A stretch of 6,798 nucleotides of DNA from an uncultured Oscillospiraceae bacterium. Its GTDB lineage: Bacteria; Bacillota; Clostridia; Oscillospirales; Ruminococcaceae. Below, piece after piece: positions 1 through 6,045 of the stretch (position 1 is the first letter of the stretch; each line of letters opens with the position of its first letter). A model generated the notes under the pieces. It was not told where the DNA came from and searched no databases. It saw only the letters and a list, made by a program, of their open reading frames with translations. Position numbers and translations under genes: made by a program. The stretch lies in assembly GCA_910577365.1 (NCBI GenBank), contig CAJTMU010000096.1, forward strand, positions 1,996-8,793, in the 5' to 3' direction.

Positions 1-399
1 GTGGACAGTATGCGGCTGGCGGAAGAAATAGACCGCCGTGCAGCTAAGCACGGGCTGGTGATGGATATACTAACCGAAATAAATATAGGCGGGGAGGACA
101 GCAAGAGCGGCATTCCGCCGCAGGAGGTAAGGGACTTCTGCGCGCGGCTGGGCACGCTTAGAAACGTCAGGCTGAGAGGTCTGATGACAATACCGCCGCC
201 CAGCTGCGGGGAAGAGCGCTTTGCACAAATGCGGGGGCTTTTTGAAGATATTAAAAGCGGAGCGAACTTAGCTGATGCGGCATGCTTCGACACGCTTTCT
301 ATGGGTATGTCGGGGGACTATGAGGCGGCAATAAAGCATGGGGCCACAATAATCCGGATAGGCTCGGGTCTGTTCGGATACAGACGACCCGCGCGGTAA
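1..399 (+). CDS. yggS: YggS/YlmE family pyridoxal-phosphate homeostasis protein, C-terminal part (5' truncated)
   Basis: This is the last 132 residues of a YggS/YlmE (PROSC, COG0325) protein, a PLP-binding alanine-racemase-fold TIM barrel without known enzymatic activity that buffers cytosolic pyridoxal 5'-phosphate. Full-length members have about 220-235 residues, so roughly the first 90-100, including the PLP lysine, lie upstream. The GTG at base 1 is very probably an internal valine, matching the family's 'HSVDS' segment, and not a start codon. Visible family blocks are EINIGGEDSKSGI (26-38), RLRGLMTIPP (57-66), LSMGMSGDYEAAI (99-111) and GATIIRIGSGLFG (114-126). The last two hold the Ser/Gly/Arg residues that bind the cofactor phosphate. 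SepF follows after 44 bases, as ylmE precedes sepF in many Firmicutes. Family assignment is firm; the role in PLP balance is known from homologues. Confidence 0.95.
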   Translation: MDSMRLAEEIDRRAAKHGLVMDILTEINIGGEDSKSGIPPQEVRDFCARLGTLRNVRLRGLMTIPPPSCGEERFAQMRGLFEDIKSGANLADAACFDTLSMGMSGDYEAAIKHGATIIRIGSGLFGYRRPAR

Positions 400-414
400 C
401 GCGCCGGACGGGTC
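386..414 (+). other. GC-rich stem-loop spanning the yggS stop codon
   Basis: Bases 386-391 (GACCCG) can pair with 409-414 (CGGGTC), and 392-395 (CGCG) with 400-403 (CGCG). This leaves a GTAA loop at 396-399 and a five-base bulge at 404-408. The GUAA loop is of the GNRA type and contains the yggS UAA stop. The sequence downstream is AAGAAATATATAATT with no U-tract, so it does not look like an intrinsic terminator. It could be a minor RNA structure between yggS and sepF, or chance in GC-rich sequence. Confidence 0.35.
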
Positions 415-443
415 AAGAAATATATAATTGGGAGGAAAATATT

Positions 444-869
444 ATGGCATTCAAGTTATTCAATTTTGGGGGCGACGACGATTACAGAGATTACGACGAC
501 GATATGGACGAGGGATACGATACCTCATCCTCCGCGGTAACGGAGAGGGAGGCTTATTCCGATGATATCGGCTACGGTCAGAAGTCCAAGGTCATCAGCA
601 TGAGCAGCGGCGGAAATAAGCTGGCTGTACTGGTTCCCACAAGCTATGAGGAGGTTATGCAGGAGGCGGTAAGCTACCTTAAGGAGAGTGCTATCGTTAT
701 TCTTAACCTCGAACGTGTGAACAGTGATGCGAGAATGAGGATAGTTGACTTTATGGCGGGCGTCGTGGCGGCGATAGAGGGCAAGATGAAAAAGACAGCT
801 TCCTGCTCCTATGCGATAGCACCCAAAAACGTTGATTGGATCAACGACCTTGAGGATTACGGAGTCTGA
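444..869 (+). CDS. sepF: Cell division protein SepF
   Basis: SepF (YlmF, formerly DUF552) is a cytoplasmic Z-ring partner. In B. subtilis it binds the FtsZ C-terminus, bundles filaments and anchors them to the membrane through an N-terminal amphipathic helix. This 141-residue protein has a short hydrophobic start (MAFKLFNF), then an Asp-rich linker (about 11-42, many Asp plus Tyr), then the SepF core at about 49-131. The core includes KVISMS, an IVILNLERVNSD strand-turn (84-95), and RIVDFMAGVVAAIEGKMKK (99-117), with the conserved glycines of the dimer interface at 106 and 113. Length is close to the usual 140-160. The start is set by a GGGAGG site at 430-435, eight bases before the ATG. It sits between yggS and ylmH as expected; ylmG, usually next, is absent. 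The identity is secure from core motifs and context. Confidence 0.96.
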   Translation: MAFKLFNFGGDDDYRDYDDDMDEGYDTSSSAVTEREAYSDDIGYGQKSKVISMSSGGNKLAVLVPTSYEEVMQEAVSYLKESAIVILNLERVNSDARMRIVDFMAGVVAAIEGKMKKTASCSYAIAPKNVDWINDLEDYGV

Positions 870-872
870 TTT

Positions 873-1628
873 GTGAACCCGGGGGCGCTGAATGAAGAGG
901 AACGCTTCCTTGCCGCACATATCTCTGATTTGCAGCGGCTTAGCGTGAAATCGGGAGTACCGCGTTTTTCTGCTTTTCTTAACGAAAGAGAGGCGGTCGT
1001 GGCGGCGCGGGCGGTAAAGGGCAAGCCCGAGTTTTTCGGAGGATACGACGGTGCGGCGAGAATGGTATGCGGTTTTTTTGAGGATACATATGCCGAGGAA
1101 ATGCCGCATAATGAGCTGTTCCCCGTCCGCGCCGTTACTTTTTCGTTTCGTGAGTGCGATAAGCCGGCACACAGAGATTTTCTCGGCGCTTTGCTCGCTT
1201 TGGGTATAAAGCGGGAGCTGCTGGGGGACATACTGGTTGCGGAGGGCTACGCAGTGGTTTTTTGCCATGAAACGGCGGAGGACATGATATACCATGTCGA
1301 TAAAGTGGGGAGAGTGGGCGTGAGCGCTGTTAGGGGTGTCGCCAAGCCTCTGCCCGAAATCAAGACAAAGAAAATTGACGCTTCAGTGTCTTCGCTGCGG
1401 CTGGACTGCATTGTAAGCGCCGCAGTGAATGTTTCAAGAGAGAAATCCGCAGCACTGATAAAATCGGGGCAGGTGAACGCAGACTTTTTGCCCTGTTTGA
1501 ACGTAAGTGAAGAGCTGTCTGAGGGTACAATAATTTCTGTACGCGGCAGCGGAAGATACAAACTGTCCGGTATATCGGGGGAAACCCGCCGCGGGCGGCT
1601 GAGAATTATTATAGAGAAGTTTATTTGA
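873..1628 (+). CDS. ylmH: YlmH-family S4-domain RNA-binding protein
   Basis: YlmH proteins are S4-domain RNA-binding factors of the division cluster. The B. subtilis protein has been linked to ribosome-associated quality control at the peptidyl-tRNA-50S complex. The 251 residues fit the usual 250-260. The N-terminal part carries the family pattern: PRFSAFLNEREA at 30-41, EFFGGYDGAARMV at 53-65, and the hallmark HRDFLGALLALGIKRELLGD at 100-119. The S4 fold lies at about 174-235, with SLRLD (174-178), SREKSAALIKSGQVNAD (188-204) and a GRYKL end (227-231). The start is GTG at 873, three bases after the sepF stop, with GGAG at 861-864 inside the sepF end. Coupled translation with sepF is therefore likely. 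The nearest ATG (892) is out of frame. Family assignment is strong; the quality-control role here is inferred from homologues. Confidence 0.93.
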   Translation: MNPGALNEEERFLAAHISDLQRLSVKSGVPRFSAFLNEREAVVAARAVKGKPEFFGGYDGAARMVCGFFEDTYAEEMPHNELFPVRAVTFSFRECDKPAHRDFLGALLALGIKRELLGDILVAEGYAVVFCHETAEDMIYHVDKVGRVGVSAVRGVAKPLPEIKTKKIDASVSSLRLDCIVSAAVNVSREKSAALIKSGQVNADFLPCLNVSEELSEGTIISVRGSGRYKLSGISGETRRGRLRIIIEKFI

Positions 1629-1726
1629 GATCAATGGCATTTATCGTGAAAAAAAGGTCGGGGCGTTCCGCGTTTTCGGCTTTACAATGGTACGGCGCTT
1701 TGTCATTAACGGAAAGGTGAAAATTT

Positions 1727-2623
1727 ATGAACGCAAAGGATATTATTACCAGGAAATTTGAAAAGGCAACGTTTAATGGTTATAAAACCGATGACGTTGA
1801 TGATTTTCTGAGGGAAGTGTCAAATGAGTACGCGCAGCTTCAGAAAGACAAGAGTGAGCTGGAGCGTAAGTTGGAGGTACTTGCCGATAAAATACGCGAA
1901 TACCGCGATGACGAGGACGCATTAAAGGACGCGCTGCTGCTGGCGCAAAAGCAGGGTAACGCCATAGTTTCCGAATCCAGAGCATCTGCGGAGAAGCTCA
2001 GAAAAGAAACAAATGAAACTGTTACAAAGCAGTTGGCGGACGCAAAGGAAAAATCCGAGAAAATGATAAAGGACGCGGACGACTACGCTAAGAGAATGAC
2101 AAAGGATTCTAACGAGCGCGCCGATAAGTTGGTAAAAGATGCGCGCGCTAAGGCAGAGGAAATAAAGACCACAATGAATCGTCAGCAGGAGATACAAGAG
2201 CGGATTCTTCAGCAGACCCGCAAGGAGGTCACAGAATACAGAAGCAGGATAATGACACAGCTTAAGCAGCATATGGAGATGCTTGAGGGGCTGCCCGAGA
2301 AGATTGAAAATGATTTTGTGAAGAAGACTGCTGCTGAAGTGGAAAAGCGCGAAGCAGAGCGCGCAAAGGAGGAACGCGCCCGCGAGGCTGAAAACGCGGC
2401 AAAGGAAGCGGAGAGAGCTAAGGCGGCTGCAAAACAGCAGGCGGCTCAGAAGAGCGCCGCCGCGAAACAGGAGAAAAGCGGTGAAAACGCCGATAAGCCC
2501 GACGAGCCTTTTAAGGCAGAGGAAAAGGAAGCCGGCAAGACTGCCGAAATGCCTTTCTTCAACTCAGACGCCGAGTCTAAGCGCCGCCGTAATGATTTGC
2601 AGTTCGGAAAAAACAAGAGCTGA
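1727..2623 (+). CDS. divIVA: DivIVA-family septum/pole protein with long C-terminal tail
   Basis: DivIVA proteins bind negatively curved membrane and recruit division-site, wall-synthesis or chromosome-anchoring partners. The N-terminal lipid-binding domain is clear: ITRKFEKATFNGYKTDDVDDFL at 7-28 matches the family 'FxxxxFRGYxxxEVxxFL' pattern. Phe16 aligns with membrane-inserting Phe17 of B. subtilis DivIVA, but Asn17 replaces its Arg18. The rest is largely coiled coil (about 30-235). Residues 84-149 form six consecutive 11-residue units, three ending in Lys-Asp. Residues 200-250 are Ala/Glu/Lys/Arg-rich and 251-298 look disordered. At 298 residues it is much longer than the 164 of B. subtilis, so the tail may be a lineage-specific docking region. 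The ribosome site AAAGGTGA (1713-1720) lies six bases before the ATG. Gene order supports the call. Confidence 0.94.
   Translation: MNAKDIITRKFEKATFNGYKTDDVDDFLREVSNEYAQLQKDKSELERKLEVLADKIREYRDDEDALKDALLLAQKQGNAIVSESRASAEKLRKETNETVTKQLADAKEKSEKMIKDADDYAKRMTKDSNERADKLVKDARAKAEEIKTTMNRQQEIQERILQQTRKEVTEYRSRIMTQLKQHMEMLEGLPEKIENDFVKKTAAEVEKREAERAKEERAREAENAAKEAERAKAAAKQQAAQKSAAAKQEKSGENADKPDEPFKAEEKEAGKTAEMPFFNSDAESKRRRNDLQFGKNKS
1976..2173 (+). repeat. Six tandem hendecad (11-residue) units within divIVA
   Basis: Residues 84-149 of DivIVA split without gaps into six 11-residue units: SRASAEKLRKE, TNETVTKQLAD, AKEKSEKMIKD, ADDYAKRMTKD, SNERADKLVKD and ARAKAEEIKTT. Hydrophobic residues recur at unit positions 8 or 9, and most units have Ala or another small residue near position 5. 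The middle three end in Lys-Asp. The DNA is not a perfect 33-base repeat, so this is structural periodicity rather than a recent tandem duplication. An 11-residue period fits a nearly straight, weakly right-handed coiled coil. Confidence 0.75.
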
Positions 2624-2646
2624 CAATAAAGAAAATATTTTGATGA

Positions 2647-2660
2647 CGGGCTTATGCCCG
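2647..2660 (+). other. Small stem-loop between divIVA and the unknown gene
   Basis: CGGGC (2647-2651) pairs with GCCCG (2656-2660) around a TTAT loop. It lies 23 bases after the divIVA stop, in otherwise A+T-rich sequence. Only five pairs form and the bases that follow (AAATGAAAATCAT) are not a U-tract, so it is not a convincing terminator. It may mark a processing or pause site, or be chance. Confidence 0.3.
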
Positions 2661-2696
2661 AAATGAAAATCATAAATTATATATTAGGAGAAAAAC

Positions 2697-3146
2697 ATGA
2701 TGAAAAAGGGCGAGGAGTTATCCGAACAAGCTTCTTTCCATGACGGAGTATCTCCGATCGTTGTTACGGAAACCGAGGAGGAAGCTCAGTTTAATCAGCT
2801 TTGGAGCTATCTTGTTCCGCCGTCGGGACGGGCAAAAACCGCGCAGGGGGAAATTATCCGTATCGCCGGCAGAGTTCAGCATGAGCTTTGGGACAACGGC
2901 GGAGTCAATTGGGACGATGATTTCCGAAAGATGCTGCGCGCATTCCCGAAATATGTGCGTCTCGGCAATGCTTTCGATGAAGACGATATTAAATTGGCGG
3001 AGATTCTGACGGAACTTATTATCAAAGCAGGCGATGAAGGACGGGCAGATGGCAACCTTTGCTTGACGCTGTGTTCGTGCGCCGTTGCGTGGGTAAAGCA
3101 GAATCCCGAGGTAATTGCGCCTTTGGAAGCGGATTACAGCCGATAA
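2697..3146 (+). CDS. Hypothetical acidic protein between divIVA and ileS
   Basis: I cannot assign this 149-residue protein to a characterised family. It looks like a real gene. AGGAG at 2686-2690 lies six bases before ATG 2697 (nine before the second in-frame ATG, 2700), it fills the interval, and it lies in the operon direction. Residues 1-31 are polar and probably flexible. A globular part starts at QLWSYLVPPSGRAKTAQGE (34-52), continues IIRIAGRVQHELWDNGG (53-69) and VNWDDDFRKMLRAFPKY (70-86), and ends in predicted helices (97-111, 118-135). The LVPPSGxAxTxQGE and NWDDDFRKML stretches look like conserved family motifs, an impression I cannot check here. Three Cys (122, 126, 128) cluster without a clear metal-site pattern. 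There is no signal peptide or membrane segment, so it is probably cytosolic. Context suggests co-expression with divIVA and ileS but no function. Confidence 0.8.
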   Translation: MMKKGEELSEQASFHDGVSPIVVTETEEEAQFNQLWSYLVPPSGRAKTAQGEIIRIAGRVQHELWDNGGVNWDDDFRKMLRAFPKYVRLGNAFDEDDIKLAEILTELIIKAGDEGRADGNLCLTLCSCAVAWVKQNPEVIAPLEADYSR

Positions 3147-3160
3147 ATTTACATTTATTC

Positions 3161-3166
3161 AGGAGG
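3161..3166 (+). promoter_or_regulatory. Ribosome-binding site that fixes the ileS start
   Basis: A full AGGAGG lies six bases before the ATG at 3173. The open frame extends upstream to an ATG at 3059, but that would overlap the preceding gene by 88 bases and add 38 residues unlike any IleRS N-terminus. This site therefore decides for 3173. Confidence 0.9.
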
Positions 3167-3172
3167 ACAGAT

Positions 3173-5986
3173 ATGTCAGAGGATTTTAACAATACGCTCA
3201 ATCTTCCGCAGACCGAATTTCCGATGAGGGGAAATCTTCCCAAGAGAGAACCGGAAATGCTGGAAAAGTGGGAGAATGAGCGGCTTTATTATGCCCTCGC
3301 GGAGAAAAACAAGGATAAACCAAGCTATACCTTTCATGACGGACCGCCTTACGCGAACGGCGATATTCATATGGGTACGGCTCTTAATAAGGTATTAAAG
3401 GATATTGTTGTAAAGTATAAGAGCATGACGGGCTATAACGCCAATTATGTTCCCGGGTGGGACTGCCACGGGCTTCCCATCGAGCTTAAGGCGCTCAAGC
3501 AGATAGGCGTTGACAGCGGCGCTGTCGATCCCGTTCAGCTCAGAAAAAGTTGCCGCAGCTTCGCGCTGTCCTGCCTTGACGACCAGAAAAAGCAGTTTAA
3601 GCGTCTCGGCGTTTGGGGGGATTTCGACAATCCCTACCTTACCCTTGCTCCCTCGTTTGAGGCAAAGCAGGTAGAGGTGTTCGGCGAGATGGTCAAGAAG
3701 GGCTATATCTACAAGGGATTGAAGCCCGTTTATTGGTGCGCGGACTGCAATACCGCCCTTGCCGAGGCGGAGATAGAGTATCAGGACGACCCCTGCTATT
3801 CGATTTATGTCAAATTCCCGCTGGTTGACGACAAGGGAAAGTTTGACGGGCTGGGAATAGACCTTTCAAAGGCTTATGTGGTTATCTGGACGACGACTAC
3901 TTGGACGCTGCCCGGAAATCTTGCGGTGTGTCTCGGACCGAATTATCAGTATACGTTTGTCAAGGTTGAGGACGCGGAAAGCAGGCACAACGGCGAGTAT
4001 CTGCTGATGGCGGAGGAACTTGTGGAAACGGTAATGGCTGCCGTGGGAATTAAAAATTACAGCACCGCGGGCAGCTTCAAGGGCAGCGAGCTTGACCTTA
4101 TAGAGGCGCATCACCCGTTCCTTGACAGAAAAGCTCCCATAATAATCGGCGACCATGTAACGCTGGAGAGCGGTACGGGCTGCGTTCACACTGCCCCTGG
4201 CTTCGGCGTGGAGGACTTTGAGGTCTGCATGAAGTATAAGGGCATGTTTGAGATAATCGTGCCAGTAAACGAAAAGGGTATACTTACCGAGGAAGCGGGT
4301 CCTTTCGCGGGGCTTAAGACCGCTGACGCGAACAAGGCTATTGCGCAGCGTCTTGAGGACGATAACACGCTGCTTGCCATGCAGAAGATAGTTCACCCCT
4401 ATCCCCACTGCTGGCGCTGTCATGAGCCTATAATCTACCGCGCGACGGACCAGTGGTTCTGCAATGTGGATATGTTCAAGCCTGAAACCATAAAGGCTAT
4501 CGAGCAGGTTAAGTGGATACCCGAGTGGGGCGAGGAGCGCATAAAGAACATGGTGAATATGCGCAGCGACTGGTGCATTTCCCGTCAGAGAAGATGGGGC
4601 GTGCCTATTCCCATGCTTTACTGCGAGGACTGCGGAAAGACAGTTATCAACGATACTACTATAAAAGCGATATCGGATATGTTCCGCGCGGAAAGCTCCG
4701 ATTCGTGGTATATAAAAGATCCCTCTGAGTTTATCCCCGCAGAGGTAAAGTGCGAATGCGGCTGCGGTAAGTTCCGCAAGGAAATGGATATTTTCGACGT
4801 GTGGTTTGACAGCGGATGCTCTCATGCGGCTGTGCTTCAGGAGCGCCCCGAGCTGAGCTGGCCCGCGGATATGTATCTCGAGGGCTGCGACCAGTACAGA
4901 GGCTGGTTTCAGTCATCGCTGCTCACCTCGGTGGCTACAAAGGGAATAGCGCCTTATAAGGCAGTATGCACCCACGGCTGGGTGGTTGACGGGCAGGGGC
5001 GGCAGATGCACAAGTCGCTCGGCAATCAGATATTCCCCGAGGAAATAATAAAGGATTTCGGCGCGGACGTGCTGCGCTTGTGGGTGGCTTCGCTGGATTA
5101 TCACAATGATATCCGCGTTTCCAAGGATATGCTCAAGCAGCTTTCGGAGAGCTACCGCAAGATAAGAAATACAGCGCGCTATATCCTTGGAAATCTCGGT
5201 GATAGCAAGGGGTTCAACCCCGATACCGAGATGGTTTCCCTCGACAAGCTCAGCGAGCTTGACAGGTGGGCGCTGGCTAAACTGGACGGCGTTATAGAGA
5301 AAGTTCGGGCTTCCTATGAGGCTATGGACTATTATCTCGCTTATCACGCTATAATCAGCTTCTGCGTGGTGGATATGTCCAACTTCTATCTGGATATAGT
5401 TAAGGATACGCTTTACTGCTCGGCCGCGGACGCTCCTGAGAGAAAAGCGGTGCAGACGGCGATGTACATTATCCTCGACGCGCTGGTAAGAATGATAGCA
5501 CCTATCCTCAGCTTTACGGCGGATGAGATATGGCAGTTTATGCCGCATAAGTCGAGCGATGATATGCGCAGCGTCATGTTTAACCTTATGCCCGAAAAGA
5601 CGGGCGTGGAGCTTGACGGTAAGTTTGAGGAAAAGTGGGCGAGAATACACGCGGTTCGCGACGACGTTCTGGCGGCATTGGAGCTTAAGCGCGCCGAAAA
5701 GGTCATCGGTAAGCCGCTTGACGCCGCGGTGGATATCTACACCGACGACGCGGGGCTTGTTGAGATGCAATCCGATCTGGCGACTGCTTGTATCGTAAGC
5801 GAGGTTAAAGTTCACGTCGGCGGCGAGGGCGAATATAAGGGCAGCACAGTTTCCGTGAGCGTTTCCCATGCGGAGGGCGAATGCTGCGAGCGCTGCTGGG
5901 CTTACGCGGACAGCGTGGGCAGCATTGCCGCGTATCCGCGCCTTTGCAGGCGCTGCGCGGAGGTTGTTAAACTTAATCTGGGCTGA
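3173..5986 (+). CDS. ileS: Isoleucyl-tRNA synthetase (bacterial type I IleRS)
   Basis: This 937-residue class I synthetase charges tRNA-Ile and hydrolyses misactivated or mischarged valine. The start at 3173 gives the usual N-terminus (NTLNLPQTEFPMRGNLPKRE). PPYANGDIHMGT (58-69) is the HIGH signature, with Thr in the last position; GWDCHGLPIE (95-104) follows. The CP1 editing domain shows WTTTTWTLPGN (239-249) and GTGCVHTAPGFGVEDF (334-349), where Asp348 aligns with the editing Asp342 of E. coli. DVWFDSG is at 542-548. QMHKS (611-615) replaces KMSKS but keeps the second Lys. Cysteine pairs at 189/192, 413/416 and 484/487 plus Cys 527, 529, 531 suggest zinc knuckles. The anticodon-binding region is about 690-840. 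The C-terminal zinc finger (Cys 905, 908, 925, 928) marks the bacterial type. The 26-base upstream gap leaves no room for a T-box leader. The identity is certain. Confidence 0.99.
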   Translation: MSEDFNNTLNLPQTEFPMRGNLPKREPEMLEKWENERLYYALAEKNKDKPSYTFHDGPPYANGDIHMGTALNKVLKDIVVKYKSMTGYNANYVPGWDCHGLPIELKALKQIGVDSGAVDPVQLRKSCRSFALSCLDDQKKQFKRLGVWGDFDNPYLTLAPSFEAKQVEVFGEMVKKGYIYKGLKPVYWCADCNTALAEAEIEYQDDPCYSIYVKFPLVDDKGKFDGLGIDLSKAYVVIWTTTTWTLPGNLAVCLGPNYQYTFVKVEDAESRHNGEYLLMAEELVETVMAAVGIKNYSTAGSFKGSELDLIEAHHPFLDRKAPIIIGDHVTLESGTGCVHTAPGFGVEDFEVCMKYKGMFEIIVPVNEKGILTEEAGPFAGLKTADANKAIAQRLEDDNTLLAMQKIVHPYPHCWRCHEPIIYRATDQWFCNVDMFKPETIKAIEQVKWIPEWGEERIKNMVNMRSDWCISRQRRWGVPIPMLYCEDCGKTVINDTTIKAISDMFRAESSDSWYIKDPSEFIPAEVKCECGCGKFRKEMDIFDVWFDSGCSHAAVLQERPELSWPADMYLEGCDQYRGWFQSSLLTSVATKGIAPYKAVCTHGWVVDGQGRQMHKSLGNQIFPEEIIKDFGADVLRLWVASLDYHNDIRVSKDMLKQLSESYRKIRNTARYILGNLGDSKGFNPDTEMVSLDKLSELDRWALAKLDGVIEKVRASYEAMDYYLAYHAIISFCVVDMSNFYLDIVKDTLYCSAADAPERKAVQTAMYIILDALVRMIAPILSFTADEIWQFMPHKSSDDMRSVMFNLMPEKTGVELDGKFEEKWARIHAVRDDVLAALELKRAEKVIGKPLDAAVDIYTDDAGLVEMQSDLATACIVSEVKVHVGGEGEYKGSTVSVSVSHAEGECCERCWAYADSVGSIAAYPRLCRRCAEVVKLNLG

Positions 5987-5989
5987 TAT

Positions 5990-6026
5990 TTTTTCGGGGG
6001 AGGGGAAGTGTCCCTTCCCCGAAAAA
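5990..6026 (+). other. Long stem-loop between ileS and lspA
   Basis: Bases 5990-5999 (TTTTTCGGGG preceded by further T) pair perfectly with 6017-6026 (CCCCGAAAAA). Then comes a one-base bulge (G6000) and five more pairs, 6001-6005 with 6012-6016 including one G-U, closing a six-base loop (AAGTGT). A rival fold pairs GGGGAAG (6002-6008) with CTTCCCC (6014-6020) and keeps the outer T/A pairs. On both strands the stem is followed by A residues and not a T-tract, so the classic intrinsic-terminator pattern is missing. The structure ends four bases after the ileS stop codon region begins and six bases before the lspA ribosome site, where it could affect mRNA processing, stability or lspA translation. 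Confidence 0.7.
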
Positions 6027-6031
6027 TTTAT

Positions 6032-6038
6032 AAGGGGG
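6032..6038 (+). promoter_or_regulatory. Ribosome-binding site pointing to an ACG start for lspA
   Basis: AAGGGGG is the only strong purine-rich site ahead of lspA. Its ideal spacing falls on ACG at 6046, seven bases downstream. The first standard start in frame, TTG at 6064, is 25 bases away and has only a weak GGG three bases before it. No ATG, GTG or TTG occurs in frame between the upstream stop (TAA 6031-6033) and 6064. Confidence 0.6.
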
Positions 6039-6045
6039 AATTTTT

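Noticed and set aside
1..3. GTG at base 1 as a true start of yggS
   Set aside because: The family continues about 90-100 residues upstream, and the residues at this point match an internal segment.
525..1295. 256-codon minus-strand frame opposite sepF and ylmH
   Set aside because: Both + strand genes are firmly identified by motifs, and the antisense product has no recognisable domain.
1681..1709. Possible promoter before divIVA (TTTACA, then CATTAA after 17 bases)
   Set aside because: The -35-like box matches five of six bases, but the -10-like box matches only three of six. That is not enough to call.
2680..2685. TATATT as a -10 box before the unknown gene
   Set aside because: There is no matching -35 box 16-18 bases upstream, and the start would fall on the ribosome site.
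3059..3172. N-terminal extension of ileS to ATG 3059
   Set aside because: The added 38 residues overlap the preceding gene and do not resemble IleRS; a full AGGAGG sits at the right distance from ATG 3173.
3866..5869. Two long minus-strand open frames (3866-4825 and 4913-5869) opposite ileS
   Set aside because: They lie wholly within a certain IleRS gene. Their translations show no family motifs and are rich in His, Arg and Leu, as expected for the antisense of a codon-biased gene.
5990..6030. Intrinsic terminator after ileS
   Set aside because: The stem is strong, but it is followed by A residues inside the pairing and then TTTATAA, with no U-tract. lspA continues in the same direction.
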